Counted from the first letter of the stretch, positions 1 to 7,175 are shown. The stretch: DNA of 37,552 nt from a virus (IMGVR_UViG_3300033999_000356:1-37552); one strand, 5' to 3'. Notes: a model not told the origin generated them from the sequence alone. Made by a program: numbers and translations.

Positions 1-318
1 ATGAGTGCCTCAGCCAGCATCACGGTTCCGCCTGACCTTCTCGAGGCCTTGTGCCGAAGGTGGAGGGTCCGCGAACTGGCGCTTTTCGGCTCCGCAGTGC
101 GGGATGACTTCGGCCCGCAGAGCGATGTGGACGTGCTGGTCTCCTTCGACGAAGATGCCCCGTGGAGCCTCTGGGACCTGATCACGATGCAGGACGAGTT
201 GGCCGTCCTGTTCGGCCGGCCGGTCGATCTGGTGGAACGCGAGGGGCTGAGGAATCCTTTCCGTCGGCAACGCATTCTTGAAACCAGCCGGGTGATCTAT
301 GCCAGCGGACAGGGATGA
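1..318 (+). CDS. mntA: MntA-like minimal nucleotidyltransferase, antitoxin of a HEPN/MNT pair
   Basis: The 105-aa protein carries the minimal nucleotidyltransferase signature: a GS-x-x-R motif at residues 30-34 (FGSAVRDDFG) followed by SDVDVLVSF at 40-48, whose two Asp residues bind the metal. Proteins of this size are the MNT partner of HEPN toxins; in characterised MntA/HepT pairs the nucleotidyltransferase adenylylates and so neutralises the HEPN RNase. The reading frame starts on the first base of the window, so a start further upstream cannot be excluded, but the N-terminus looks complete for the family. Its 3' end overlaps the hepT start (ATG at 299) by 20 bases, so the two are translationally coupled. 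It could belong to the host flank or be element cargo. Confidence 0.85.
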   Translation: MSASASITVPPDLLEALCRRWRVRELALFGSAVRDDFGPQSDVDVLVSFDEDAPWSLWDLITMQDELAVLFGRPVDLVEREGLRNPFRRQRILETSRVIYASGQG

Positions 319-668
319 CCGCGCGTGCCTCTGGGACATGCTGACGGCGGCCCGGGCCGTGCAGACGTTCGTCGAGGACCGCGCGTTTGAGGACTATGTG
401 GCCGATTTGATGCTGCGCAGCGCCGTGGAACGGCAGCTTAAGATCATCGGGGAAGCCGCGCGACGCGTGTCGAAGCCATTTCAGGACGCGCATCTTGAGA
501 TTCCGTGGGCGGCCGATCCAGGCCCAGCGACACGTTCTGGCGCACGAATACGGCGAGATCAAGCATGAGCGGATCTGGCGGGTGGCCACGGTTCATATTC
601 CGGAGCTTGTCAAACAGCTCGCTGCGCTTCTTCCCGAACCGTCGCCTGGTTCCGATCCCGAAGTATGA
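299..668 (+). pseudogene. hepT: HepT-like HEPN RNase toxin, frameshifted
   Basis: The first 69 codons read as a DUF86/HepT protein (LWDMLTAARAVQTFVED, then RSAVERQLKIIGEAARRVS) up to IPW. Directly after Trp (506-508) the frame is lost through one extra G in the run 507-509. Reading on with one base removed restores the expected HEPN tail: RHVLAHEYGEIKHERIW, then IPELVKQLAALLPEP, ending at TGA 666-668. The R-x4-H active-site motif (RHVLAH) lies only in the shifted frame, so the uninterrupted 89-aa product would lack the catalytic residues. Either the toxin is inactivated or the sequence has a one-base error. The cognate antitoxin upstream is intact. Confidence 0.85.
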
Positions 669-701
669 TCGCTGGCCGATGCTTGATCGCACGGCTGAGC
701 A

Positions 702-745
702 GACAAAAACGCATACGCATCTTCGAATCTGCGTGCGTTTTTGTC
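702..745. terminator. Strong bidirectional rho-independent terminator
   Basis: Arms at 702-719 and 730-745 pair as GACAAAAACGCA(TA)CGCA-type sequence over 16 base pairs with a two-base bulge, around a 10-base loop. The 5' arm begins with an A run and the 3' arm ends in TTTTTGTC, so it can terminate in both directions. It lies 34 bases after hepT and separates the toxin-antitoxin pair from the integration cassette. Confidence 0.85.
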
Positions 746-787
746 CAGGCCCGCCCCCCCGAAAATTGTGACACCTCAAGCCGCCGT

Positions 788-815
788 CCGGTAGGTTAAC
801 AGCATAGGGCCGCGC
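788..815 (+). promoter_or_regulatory. 28-nt motif shared with 7123-7150
   Basis: CCGGTAGGT (788-796) and GGGCCGCGC (807-815) are separated by 10 bases. The same two blocks with identical spacing occur at 7123-7150. Both copies precede a gene by 70-130 bases and both have a small palindrome in the middle (GTTAAC here). A promoter, operator or leader element is inferred. Confidence 0.4.
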
Positions 816-887
816 GACCAGCCTTTCCGTGAGCGTCGCCCGCCGGGAGCGGCCACCGCGGGCATCGTCTTCTTCTGGAGTGCTCCC

Positions 888-1088
888 ATGTTCGACTGCG
901 CTCAGGCTGCGCGCTGCCGGCCGGAGGATCGGTTGGACAAGATCGCGGCCGTGCTCGCCACCGGGCTGCTCCGGCTGGAAAGCCGGGCCGTCTTGCCCAC
1001 CAACGCATGCCCCGAACGCGATCGAAAAACGTTGGCCGAGGGCCTTGAGCTTTCCCACCAAACGAGGCTCAGTGTGCGTGTCGGTTGA
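888..1088 (+). CDS. Small protein of the recombinase cassette, unknown function
   Basis: This 66-aa ORF starts at an ATG behind a TGGAG-like ribosome binding site (875-879). Its centre, RLDKIAAVLATGLLRLESR, matches what I remember of small proteins encoded just upstream of DUF2924/serine-recombinase cassettes in planctomycetes; that recollection is the main support. The C-terminal half is basic and has no recognisable domain. It ends 33 bases before the DUF2924 gene, so the two are probably co-transcribed. The function is unknown; proximity suggests a role connected with the recombinase or with control of the cassette. Confidence 0.55.
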   Translation: MFDCAQAARCRPEDRLDKIAAVLATGLLRLESRAVLPTNACPERDRKTLAEGLELSHQTRLSVRVG

Positions 1089-1121
1089 CGGTTTCCCAGA
1101 CCCGTACCAGGAGCCGAGAAC

Positions 1122-1610
1122 ATGCATCTGAACGTCGAGAAGGAGTTGGCCGCGTTGCGGCGCATGTCGGTGGGCGAGCTGCGCTTGCGCTACGCCGAGG
1201 TGTTCGGCGAGCCCACCCGCAGCCGGCACAAACAGTGGCTCATCAAGCGCATCCTTTGGCGGGTGCAGGCCTTGGCCGAGGGCGACCTTTCGGAGCGTGC
1301 CCGGCGTCGGGCCGAGGAGTTGGCCAACGATGCCGACCTGCGCCTGCGCCCGCCTCGGGCGCCTGCCGCGCCGCCCCAAACGCAGGCCATCCACGCCCTA
1401 GCGGACCGCAACTCGCGTCTCCCGCCGCCCGGCAGCATCCTCACCCGGCCCTACAAGGGCGAGACGCTCCAGGTCAAGGTGCTGCCCCAGGGATTCGAGT
1501 ATGAAGGGGAGGTCTACAAGTCGCTCTCGGCCGTAGCCAAGGCGATCACCGGGAGTCACATCAACGGTTATCTGTTCTTCCGACTGGGCGGAAAGAGGGG
1601 CGACCGATGA
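1122..1610 (+). CDS. DUF2924 family protein
   Basis: The protein has 162 aa. The N-terminal half (residues 1-75) is helical with the DUF2924 pattern: a segment around MSVGELRLRYAEVFGEP, then HKQWLIKRILWRVQALAEG. A Pro/Ala-rich linker follows, then a basic C-terminal module (about 108-160) with LTRPYKGETLQVKVL and FEYEGEVYKSLSAVAKAITG. DUF2924 proteins are almost always encoded next to large serine recombinases, and here the stop overlaps the recombinase start (ATGA at 1607-1610). The biochemical role is not established; an accessory DNA-binding factor for the recombinase, such as a directionality factor, is a guess from the genetic linkage. Confidence 0.85.
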   Translation: MHLNVEKELAALRRMSVGELRLRYAEVFGEPTRSRHKQWLIKRILWRVQALAEGDLSERARRRAEELANDADLRLRPPRAPAAPPQTQAIHALADRNSRLPPPGSILTRPYKGETLQVKVLPQGFEYEGEVYKSLSAVAKAITGSHINGYLFFRLGGKRGDR

Positions 1611-3190
1611 GACGCAACGGCAACAACGGCTCCTCCCGCACCCCGCCGGTCATCCGCTGCGCCATCTACACGCGCAAGAGTACCGACGAGGGCCTGGACC
1701 AGGAGTTCAACTCGCTGGATGCCCAGCGCGAGGCGGCCGAGGCCTTCATCCGCAGCCAGGCCGGCGAAGGCTGGACCGTGCTTCCGGAGCGCTACGACGA
1801 CGGCGGATTCACCGGCGGCAACATGGACCGTCCGGCCTTGCAGCGCCTGCTTTACGACATCGAGGCGGGCCGCGTCGATTGCGTCGTGGTCTACAAGGTG
1901 GACCGCCTGAGCCGCAGCCTCCTGGACTTCGCCCGGATGATGGAGACGTTCGAGCGCAAGGGCGTGTCGTTCGTCTCGGTCACGCAGCAGTTCAACACGG
2001 CCACGTCGATGGGCCGGCTGGTCCTCAACGTGCTCCTGTCCTTCGCCCAGTTCGAGCGGGAGATCATCTCCGAGCGCACTCGGGACAAGATCGCCGCTAC
2101 GCGCCGCAAGGGCCGCTGGTGCGGCGGCCGGCCGATCCTCGGCTACGACTTGGCCCCCCAGGGATCGCGGCTCTTGGTCAACCCGGACGAGGCGGCCCAG
2201 GTCCGGGCCATCTTCCAGTTGTACCTGGACTACGAGCGGCTGATGCCGGTGGTCGAGGAACTGCGCCGCCGCGGCTGGCGCAACAAGCGCTGGACCACGC
2301 GCAAGGGCTTCGAGTGTGGCGGCAGGGCATTCGACAAGAACAGCCTGTGGCACCTCCTGACCAATGTGACGTACCTCGGCAAGGTCCGCTACAGGGACGA
2401 AATCCACGACGGCCAGCACGAAGCCATTGTGGACGCCGACGTATGGCAGCGTGTGCAGGCCCTCGTGGCGCGAAATGGCCGGACGGGCGGGACGTGGGTC
2501 CGGAACAAGTTCGGGGCGCTCTTGAAGGGACTGGTGCACTGCGCGGCTTGCGGCTGCGCGATGGTCCACACGCATACCTCGCGCAAGGGCACCAAGCGGT
2601 ATCGGTACTACGTCTGCGCCGGAGCCCAGAAGCGCGGGCGGGATACGTGCCCGACGGGGTCAATCCCCGCAGGCCAGATCGAGCAGTTCGTCGTCGAGCA
2701 GATCAAGTGCATCGGCCGCGATCCGCGCCTGGTGGCGGCGACGGTCCGCCAGCTCCAAGCCCAAGCCTCGCGAGGGACGGAGGAGTTGGCCGCCGAAGAA
2801 GGACGGCTCCGGCGCGAGCTTGGAGAGTATGACCTCCAGTTGCACCGGATCGTCACCGAGCCCAGCACTGAGTCGGACATCGAAAGGACCACAGCGCGAC
2901 TGGCCGACCTTCAGGAGCGGATCGCGGCGGCCCAGCGGCGGCTGGTCGAGGTCCACGACCAGGCCGAGCGGCTGCGGCGTGGCACGATCGATCCGGCCGA
3001 GGTCGCCCGGGCGTTGGCCGAGTTCGATTCGGTCTGGGAGTCGCTCAGTCCGCATGAGCAGGCTCGGCTCCTCCGTCTGTTGATCGAGAGGATCGACTAC
3101 GACGGGCGCGACGGTCTGATCTCGATCACGTTTCACCCCAGCGGCATCAAGACGCTGGTGGATCGCCATGTAGACGGAGACGCCGCATGA
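1607..3190 (+). CDS. Large serine recombinase (site-specific integrase)
   Basis: The 527-aa protein begins with a resolvase/invertase catalytic domain (about 15-160). YTRKSTDEG supplies the nucleophile Ser25, and KVDRLSRSLLDFARMM and EREIISERTRDKIAATRRKG supply the Arg-rich active site and the long E-helix. A recombinase domain follows (about 180-290), then a zinc ribbon (about 311-347; CAACGCAMV and a second Cys pair further on) and a coiled coil (about 375-460), the layout of large serine integrases. Such enzymes join attP and attB without host factors. Its position near the left end fits integration of this element. The start ATG overlaps the DUF2924 stop, and its own stop overlaps the next gene (ATGA 3187-3190), so the three form one operon. 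Confidence 0.95.
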   Translation: MRRNGNNGSSRTPPVIRCAIYTRKSTDEGLDQEFNSLDAQREAAEAFIRSQAGEGWTVLPERYDDGGFTGGNMDRPALQRLLYDIEAGRVDCVVVYKVDRLSRSLLDFARMMETFERKGVSFVSVTQQFNTATSMGRLVLNVLLSFAQFEREIISERTRDKIAATRRKGRWCGGRPILGYDLAPQGSRLLVNPDEAAQVRAIFQLYLDYERLMPVVEELRRRGWRNKRWTTRKGFECGGRAFDKNSLWHLLTNVTYLGKVRYRDEIHDGQHEAIVDADVWQRVQALVARNGRTGGTWVRNKFGALLKGLVHCAACGCAMVHTHTSRKGTKRYRYYVCAGAQKRGRDTCPTGSIPAGQIEQFVVEQIKCIGRDPRLVAATVRQLQAQASRGTEELAAEEGRLRRELGEYDLQLHRIVTEPSTESDIERTTARLADLQERIAAAQRRLVEVHDQAERLRRGTIDPAEVARALAEFDSVWESLSPHEQARLLRLLIERIDYDGRDGLISITFHPSGIKTLVDRHVDGDAA

Positions 3191-3591
3191 CCGAGGGCAT
3201 CACCTTCCGAACCAGAGTCCACTTCCGCCGCGGTTCCAGGGGTCGCAAGCAACTCTGCCCGGGCGAGAACGCAGCCGCCGCGGCACCCTCCGGCCGCGTG
3301 CCCCGGGTTACGCGGCTGATGGCCCTGGCGATCCGCTTCGAGGGGCTGATCCGCTGTGGCGAGGTGGCGGACCAGGCCGAGTTGGCCCGGCTGGGGCACG
3401 TCACGCGGGCGAGGGTCACGCAAATCATGAACCTCTTGAGCCTGGCCCCGGATATCCAGGAGGAGTTGCTGTTTCTGCCTCCCGTGCAGCGCGGCCGCGA
3501 CCCGCTCGTGCTGCGTGACCTGCTGGTGATCGCCGCCGAACCGGATTGGCAGCGCCAGCGGCGGCGGTGGCGGGTGCTGGCAGCGAGCTAA
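3187..3591 (+). CDS. Small HTH protein of the recombinase operon (ParB/KorB-type helix-turn-helix)
   Basis: The 134-aa protein has a basic N-terminal tail (RTRVHFRRGSRGRKQLC) followed by a helix-turn-helix at about 63-92: GEVADQAELARLGHVTRARV then TQIMNLLSLAPDIQEELLFL. The Gln-Ala-Glu-Leu-Ala and Arg-Val-Thr-Gln-Ile-Met pattern resembles the DNA-binding helices of ParB/KorB proteins, but no ParB nuclease or CTPase domain is present. It is coupled to the recombinase by an ATGA overlap. I remember near-identical genes downstream of serine recombinases in planctomycetes. Roles as a repressor of the cassette or as an accessory recombination factor are possible; neither can be shown from the sequence. 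Confidence 0.75.
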   Translation: MTEGITFRTRVHFRRGSRGRKQLCPGENAAAAAPSGRVPRVTRLMALAIRFEGLIRCGEVADQAELARLGHVTRARVTQIMNLLSLAPDIQEELLFLPPVQRGRDPLVLRDLLVIAAEPDWQRQRRRWRVLAAS

Positions 3592-3633
3592 CGCATTGCC
3601 TGACAAGGAGATGCGACTTTGACCTCCGGCCTC

Positions 3634-3679
3634 TTGCATTTTGGCCACTCTCGTGATAGTGTACTGATGATCACTATCA
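3634..3679 (+). promoter_or_regulatory. Promoter with overlapping inverted-repeat operator
   Basis: A sigma70-like promoter can be read as TTGCAT (3634-3639), a 17-base spacer, and TAGTGT (3657-3662) preceded by an extended -10 TG. A perfect 8-base inverted repeat, TGATAGTG (3654-3661) and CACTATCA (3672-3679) with a 10-base centre, covers the -10 element. A repressor bound there would block transcription of the two-gene module starting at 3768. The flanking DNA is GC-rich, so this AT-rich symmetrical site stands out. Confidence 0.6.
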
Positions 3680-3767
3680 AGGAGCCGGCCGAAGGACGAC
3701 TTGCGTGTCGGCGACCCTCCGGCCGATTGGTGACCATTATTGCCCCGCTTTGGGTAGGAGGTCGACG

Positions 3768-4961
3768 ATGGCGACATTCCGTCTGAGGTACTTTTCGCGT
3801 CCCGACACCCTGCGCAGCATCGCCCCGTCCCGACTGCTCGAGTTGCTCGCCCCGTATCGCGAGGTCCTGGCGGCTGCCGGGTGCGTCTTGCCGACAGTGG
3901 CGCGGGAAGAGCTTGTGCCCTATCAGCGCCTTGGTGAACTGCTGGCGGCTGCAAGCGAGGCGCTCCCGGCGGAGCTGCTCAATGTCCTGTATCTGATTGA
4001 CGAGATGGCCACGCCGCAAGGGGCCGACGCGCTGTTGGAAGCGGCATTCGAGGACAATCTGTCGCTGGATGCCGACCAAGAGCAGACCCCGGCGGACGTG
4101 GCGGTTCAGGTATGGCTGCGGCGTCCCGAGCTGCTCGAGCGGAAACATGCCGAACGGATGACCCTTCGGCCCCGGACATTCGAGTACTACCAGACCGCCC
4201 GGGAGACGCCGCCCGTGTTCCGCGGCCTGTCCGCGTCGGCCAAGGAGCGTCTCGAACACGACCTGGACGATTGGCTGGAGCGGAGGCGGCGGGGGAGGGG
4301 CTCACGGGTGTTCCTCTTTCCGGACGAGCATGAGGTACGGTTCCTGGTTCGCCGGGGAGAGCCTTTCCGGCGCGAGGAGAGTCTCTCGGAGAAAGGTGTT
4401 TGCGGCATCTGCTATCGGCCGGTGCGATACGATGTGGTGATCTTCGACCGGCGCCTGGGCGAGCTGAGGATCAACGCCCGGTTGGCCAGCGAGAAGCGAC
4501 TCTACGCGCGGCTTTTCGGCAAGCACCTGTTCGCGGACGAGGGGTGTTTCCCCGGAGGGTCGAAGTACACGCTGGAACCGCTGCGGCACGTGGGGGCAGA
4601 GGGCCTGACCTGCTTCGACATTGAGGGACTCCAGTGGATCAGGCTCGTGGAGGTCGAGATGCTCTTCGGCGGGGCCTACCACGCCCGGGAATGCCGCAAG
4701 GCCGACGACGTGCTGGCCGACCTGGCCCAGCGCGGTCGCACGCTCCCCCAGAGCGGTCGCCTGCTGAAGGCGGTCTTCCGGGTCAAGTTCGCCGATGGGC
4801 GGACTCCGCGCTCGGTGACGATCCGCCCATCGAATGTCGCCCAATACACGCGCGACGCAGACGCGGCGATGGTCGAACGATGGCTCCAGTCGCGGGGATA
4901 CATCGTTGCGGAGGAGGCTGCCGAGCATGAGACCTTTTCCGAGGTTCTGGCGAGCGCTTGA
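3768..4961 (+). CDS. Unknown protein, first gene of an unrecognised two-gene module
   Basis: The 397-aa protein is not one I recognise. The start ATG at 3768 is preceded by TAGGAGGT (3755-3762), a much better start than the in-frame GTG at 3705. Residues 1-130 are mostly helical and Leu/Ala-rich. The middle contains a basic stretch (about 165-180, ERRRRGRGSRVFLF), then a predicted beta-rich part with GVCGICYRPVRYDVVIFDRR and RINARLASEKRLYARLFGKH. The last third holds further beta segments and a lone CRKADD. There are no membrane segments and no nuclease, ATPase or HTH motif that I can name. The next gene starts inside its last 35 bases, so the two products are made together. Its place just after the integrase operon, behind an operator-like site, is a usual position for phage or island cargo such as immunity or regulatory genes. 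Confidence 0.8.
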   Translation: MATFRLRYFSRPDTLRSIAPSRLLELLAPYREVLAAAGCVLPTVAREELVPYQRLGELLAAASEALPAELLNVLYLIDEMATPQGADALLEAAFEDNLSLDADQEQTPADVAVQVWLRRPELLERKHAERMTLRPRTFEYYQTARETPPVFRGLSASAKERLEHDLDDWLERRRRGRGSRVFLFPDEHEVRFLVRRGEPFRREESLSEKGVCGICYRPVRYDVVIFDRRLGELRINARLASEKRLYARLFGKHLFADEGCFPGGSKYTLEPLRHVGAEGLTCFDIEGLQWIRLVEVEMLFGGAYHARECRKADDVLADLAQRGRTLPQSGRLLKAVFRVKFADGRTPRSVTIRPSNVAQYTRDADAAMVERWLQSRGYIVAEEAAEHETFSEVLASA

Positions 4962-5850
4962 GGACACGGCCGGGGCGGCTGCCTGGGCCGAATGGAAATA
5001 CCGGCTCGGCGATGACCTCCAGACCGCGCTGCCCATGCTTTCGCCGGCGGATCGGTTCGTCGAGTCGCTGCCCGACTGGGACGCCCCCTGCCGCTGGTAT
5101 CGCGTCGTGCAGCACGGCCCGGGGGACTTCGTGGGCGTGCCGGAAGATGGAGGGCCGCCGCTTGCGCTTCGCCGCGAAGACGTTCTCATCTATCGCATCG
5201 ACCATCCCAAGCTGGGCCGGCGGATTGCCGAAACCTTCGCCCTGGAGTTCCGATTCGCGCCGCATGCGCCGCCGAGATGCACATGGCGCATCGGCATGGG
5301 CAAGGCAGCCGTCGGCACGCCCATCGACTTCAGCCTACTGGTTCCAGCGGACGAGGACGACGTTCAACAGGCCGTCGCGTGGTACGCCGCGGGTCGCACG
5401 CCCTACGTCCTTTTGGTGCCGACGCGCCGTCGTGTGACGCCCGAGGTGGAGCGGCTCGTTCGGCACTCTTCGGGACATCTGGTCGTACTGGCCGAGGCGA
5501 TCGTTTCGGATGGGGGTAAGCGGTGGATGGCAGCCGCCGAGGCGCAGGTGGCCATCAGGCGTCATCTTGAGACAGCGGCCAACTGCCCGGACGAGCCGCT
5601 TTCGGAAAGGGCCCAGCTCGTGCTGGCAGCCATGCTGGAACTGAATGCCGTGGACTCGGACCGCCGACGGCCGGTCGAAGAGATCGCCCCGCGGGCCCTG
5701 GGCCCAGAGGCGGACGCGAATGCCCTCAAGCTGGTACTGGCAGAACTTCGGGGCAAGGGGATGGCCCGGTCCAAGACCGGCCGTGGCGGAGGATTCTGGC
5801 TGACGGACAAGGGCCGGAGACGCGCCGAGCGGCTTGCCGAAACTCGGTAA
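4927..5850 (+). CDS. Unknown protein with C-terminal winged-helix-like domain, partner of the preceding gene
   Basis: The 307-aa product starts at ATG 4927 inside the end of the upstream gene. The N-terminal part (1-130) contains many aromatics (FWRALED, WAEWKYRLG, CRWYRVVQHG). The middle (130-215) alternates beta strands and helices (FSLLVPADEDDVQQAVAWYA, then PYVLLVPTRRRV, then GHLVVLAEAIVSDGGKRW), compatible with a Rossmann-like or nuclease-like fold, but no catalytic set is obvious. The C-terminal 80 residues (LSERAQLVLAAMLELNAVDS to GFWLTDKGRRRAERL) look like a winged helix with a basic wing (KTGRGGGFWLT). A DNA-binding effector or regulator working with the upstream protein is inferred. 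The family is unknown to me. Confidence 0.78.
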   Translation: MRPFPRFWRALEDTAGAAAWAEWKYRLGDDLQTALPMLSPADRFVESLPDWDAPCRWYRVVQHGPGDFVGVPEDGGPPLALRREDVLIYRIDHPKLGRRIAETFALEFRFAPHAPPRCTWRIGMGKAAVGTPIDFSLLVPADEDDVQQAVAWYAAGRTPYVLLVPTRRRVTPEVERLVRHSSGHLVVLAEAIVSDGGKRWMAAAEAQVAIRRHLETAANCPDEPLSERAQLVLAAMLELNAVDSDRRRPVEEIAPRALGPEADANALKLVLAELRGKGMARSKTGRGGGFWLTDKGRRRAERLAETR

Positions 5851-5903
5851 CTGTTTCGACACTGTTTGCGCACCGATTTCCGGCCGGCGTTGGTGGATAC
5901 TTC

Positions 5904-5945
5904 GCTCGATGAGGATCGCTGCTTGTGGCGATCCGTCTGTCGAGC
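5904..5945 (+). promoter_or_regulatory. Nested hairpin in the leader of the 5961 gene
   Basis: An outer stem GCTCGA (5904-5909) / TCGAGC (5940-5945) encloses a perfect inner stem GGATCGC (5913-5919) / GCGATCC (5928-5934) with an 8-base loop. The structure ends two bases before the AAGGAG ribosome binding site (5948-5953). The 12-mer GAGGATCGCTGC (5911-5922) recurs in the leader at 8128-8139. A regulatory RNA or operator role is inferred. Confidence 0.5.
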
Positions 5946-5960
5946 AGAAGGAGAAGCCCT

Positions 5961-6326
5961 ATGTCCACCTCCGTCACTGTATTGGAAGGGGCGCGCAAGA
6001 CCGTCGGCCCGCCCCGCACATGCGACCTGTCGCCAGCCTGCCGCAGCCTGCTGGAACTGATCTGCCGGGTGAACTTCGGACGCATCGAGGCCCTGGCGGT
6101 CCGCGGTGGCGAGCCGGTCCTCGATCCGCCCCCGCGGGTCGTCCGCGCGGTCCGGCTTGCCGAGGTCGGGCCCTCGCGCCCCGAACCCGCCGGGGCCCAA
6201 TACTCTTTGAAGCGCGAGCAGATCGCGCTGGTCGAGGCACTGGCGGCCATCGGCACAGGCGTGATCGAGGTTATCAAGGTCCACGACGGCTTGCCGGTGG
6301 TCTTGGAAATCCACGAGCAGGTGTAA
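5961..6326 (+). CDS. Hypothetical protein, 121 aa
   Basis: The start is ATG 5961 with AAGGAG seven bases upstream; the frame is open further upstream but only without a ribosome binding site. The protein is small and soluble. CRSLLELICRVNFGRIEALA looks like a helix-turn-strand, followed by LAVRGGEPVLDPPPRVVRAV and a C-terminal part ending VIEVIKVHDGLPVVLEIHE. There are no Cys pairs and no membrane segment. I do not recognise the family. It is the first gene after a structured leader and precedes the sigma factor gene by 179 bases, so it is probably an early gene, perhaps a small regulator or anti-repressor; that is inference only. Confidence 0.65.
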   Translation: MSTSVTVLEGARKTVGPPRTCDLSPACRSLLELICRVNFGRIEALAVRGGEPVLDPPPRVVRAVRLAEVGPSRPEPAGAQYSLKREQIALVEALAAIGTGVIEVIKVHDGLPVVLEIHEQV

Positions 6327-6373
6327 CGGTTTCCTCTTCGTAACCACGTTCGATTCCGGACAACCGACCGACC

Positions 6374-6438
6374 GCACGAGCGGAGGCGTTGTGGGAGTCG
6401 CCAAACAAGTGGCGATCCACGCACGTTTCCGCTCGTGC
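6374..6438 (+). promoter_or_regulatory. Nested inverted repeats upstream of the sigma factor gene
   Basis: A perfect 11-base outer pair, GCACGAGCGGA (6374-6384) and TCCGCTCGTGC (6428-6438), encloses TCGCCA (6398-6403) / TGGCGA (6410-6415) with a 6-base loop. The inner hairpin shares TGGCGATCC with the leader at 5926-5934. It lies in the 179-bp gap between the 5961 gene and the sigma factor gene. Confidence 0.5.
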
Positions 6439-6475
6439 CGCTTTCTTGCCCGAAGCTTGGCGACGGCCTGCACGC

Positions 6476-6499
6476 CCTTCTCGGCGGTCCGAGAAGGAG
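6476..6499 (+). promoter_or_regulatory. Hairpin sequestering the Shine-Dalgarno of the sigma factor gene
   Basis: CCTTCTCGG (6476-6484) and CCGAGAAGG (6489-6497) form a perfect 9-base-pair stem with the loop CGGT. The ribosome binding site AAGGAG (6494-6499) is mostly inside the 3' arm, and the ATG follows at 6506. When folded, the hairpin should block initiation, so translation of the sigma factor is probably controlled by opening this stem. Confidence 0.6.
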
Positions 6500-6505
6500 T
6501 TGCCA

Positions 6506-7099
6506 ATGGCTACCAAGCACAATCTCGATTGCTTCGACCAATTCACCATCCGTTTCATTCGCAGCAAGGCCCGCCAGCTCATCGGCCGGGCCGGGTTGAC
6601 CGAGGCGGACCGCGAGGACCTGATTCAGGAGTTCGTCCTCGACCTGCTCGAGCGTCGCAAGCACTTCGACCCCCGCTCCGGAACCTGGGAGGCATTCGTG
6701 GTCGTGGTGTGCGAGAACTGTTTGGCCACGATCCTGGAGCGCCGGCAGGCCGAGATGCGCTCGCCCGAGCGCGAAGAGGGATCGCTCGACCGTCCGATCC
6801 AGGACGGGGAGGGCAGCCGCACGGAGTTTGGCGAAACCCTCCCCGACACCCAGCCGGGTAAACGGACCGGCCACTGGCCGCGGTCCGCCCAAGAGACCTC
6901 CGAGCTGGTCCAGGATGTCGCCACCGTGCTCCAGCCGCTGCCCGACCACCTGCGGGACATCTGCCAGCGCTTGATGGCCGACCGGTCGAAGGCGTCGATC
7001 GCCCGTGAGCTGGGTATGTCGCGGGCGGCCCTGTACGGACTGCTTCGGGACATCCGCAAGCGTCTCGAGCGGTCGGGCCTGCGAGACTATTTGGCGTGA
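6506..7099 (+). CDS. Sigma-70 family (ECF-like) RNA polymerase sigma factor
   Basis: The 197-aa protein has a region-2-like part: FDQFTIRFIRSKARQLIG then EADREDLIQEFVLDLLERRK, with DLIQEF matching the conserved core-binding segment. A variable linker spans about 85-130. A region-4-like HTH follows at about 135-190 (LQPLPDHLRDICQRLMA, then KASIARELGMSRAALYGLLR). It lacks regions 1 and 3, as ECF factors do. The start ATG 6506 follows AAGGAG after seven bases; the site is folded into a hairpin (6476-6497). A phage-borne sigma factor ahead of the replication operon suggests it redirects host polymerase to phage promoters. No anti-sigma gene is adjacent. Related small sigma-like proteins in planctomycete phages are, as I remember, common at this place. 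Confidence 0.82.
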   Translation: MATKHNLDCFDQFTIRFIRSKARQLIGRAGLTEADREDLIQEFVLDLLERRKHFDPRSGTWEAFVVVVCENCLATILERRQAEMRSPEREEGSLDRPIQDGEGSRTEFGETLPDTQPGKRTGHWPRSAQETSELVQDVATVLQPLPDHLRDICQRLMADRSKASIARELGMSRAALYGLLRDIRKRLERSGLRDYLA

Positions 7100-7114
7100 T
7101 TTGCGACAGTTCGG

Positions 7115-7175
7115 CCGGCCAGCCGGTAGGTCTACTAGTAGGGGCCGCGCCGTTAGAGACCTCCGAGCTGGCCGG
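7115..7175 (+). promoter_or_regulatory. Nested hairpin and shared 28-nt motif upstream of the nuclease gene
   Basis: CCGGCCAGC (7115-7123) / GCTGGCCGG (7167-7175) form the outer 9-base-pair arm. AGGTCT (7128-7133) / AGACCT (7157-7162) form an inner arm. The palindrome CTACTAGTAG lies at 7132-7141. The 28-nt motif CCGGTAGGT-N10-GGGCCGCGC (7123-7150) also found at 788-815 is embedded here. It sits in a 179-bp gap after the sigma gene. Confidence 0.5.

Noticed and set aside
669-887. attL site of the serine integrase
   Set aside because: The location is suitable, but no matching right-end sequence lies in the window, so a core cannot be identified.
6893-7171. 16-bp direct repeat GAGACCTCCGAGCTGG (6893-6908 and 7156-7171)
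   Set aside because: One copy is inside the sigma factor coding sequence and the other in the next leader. It may mark a small duplication, but nothing else supports a function or an attachment site.
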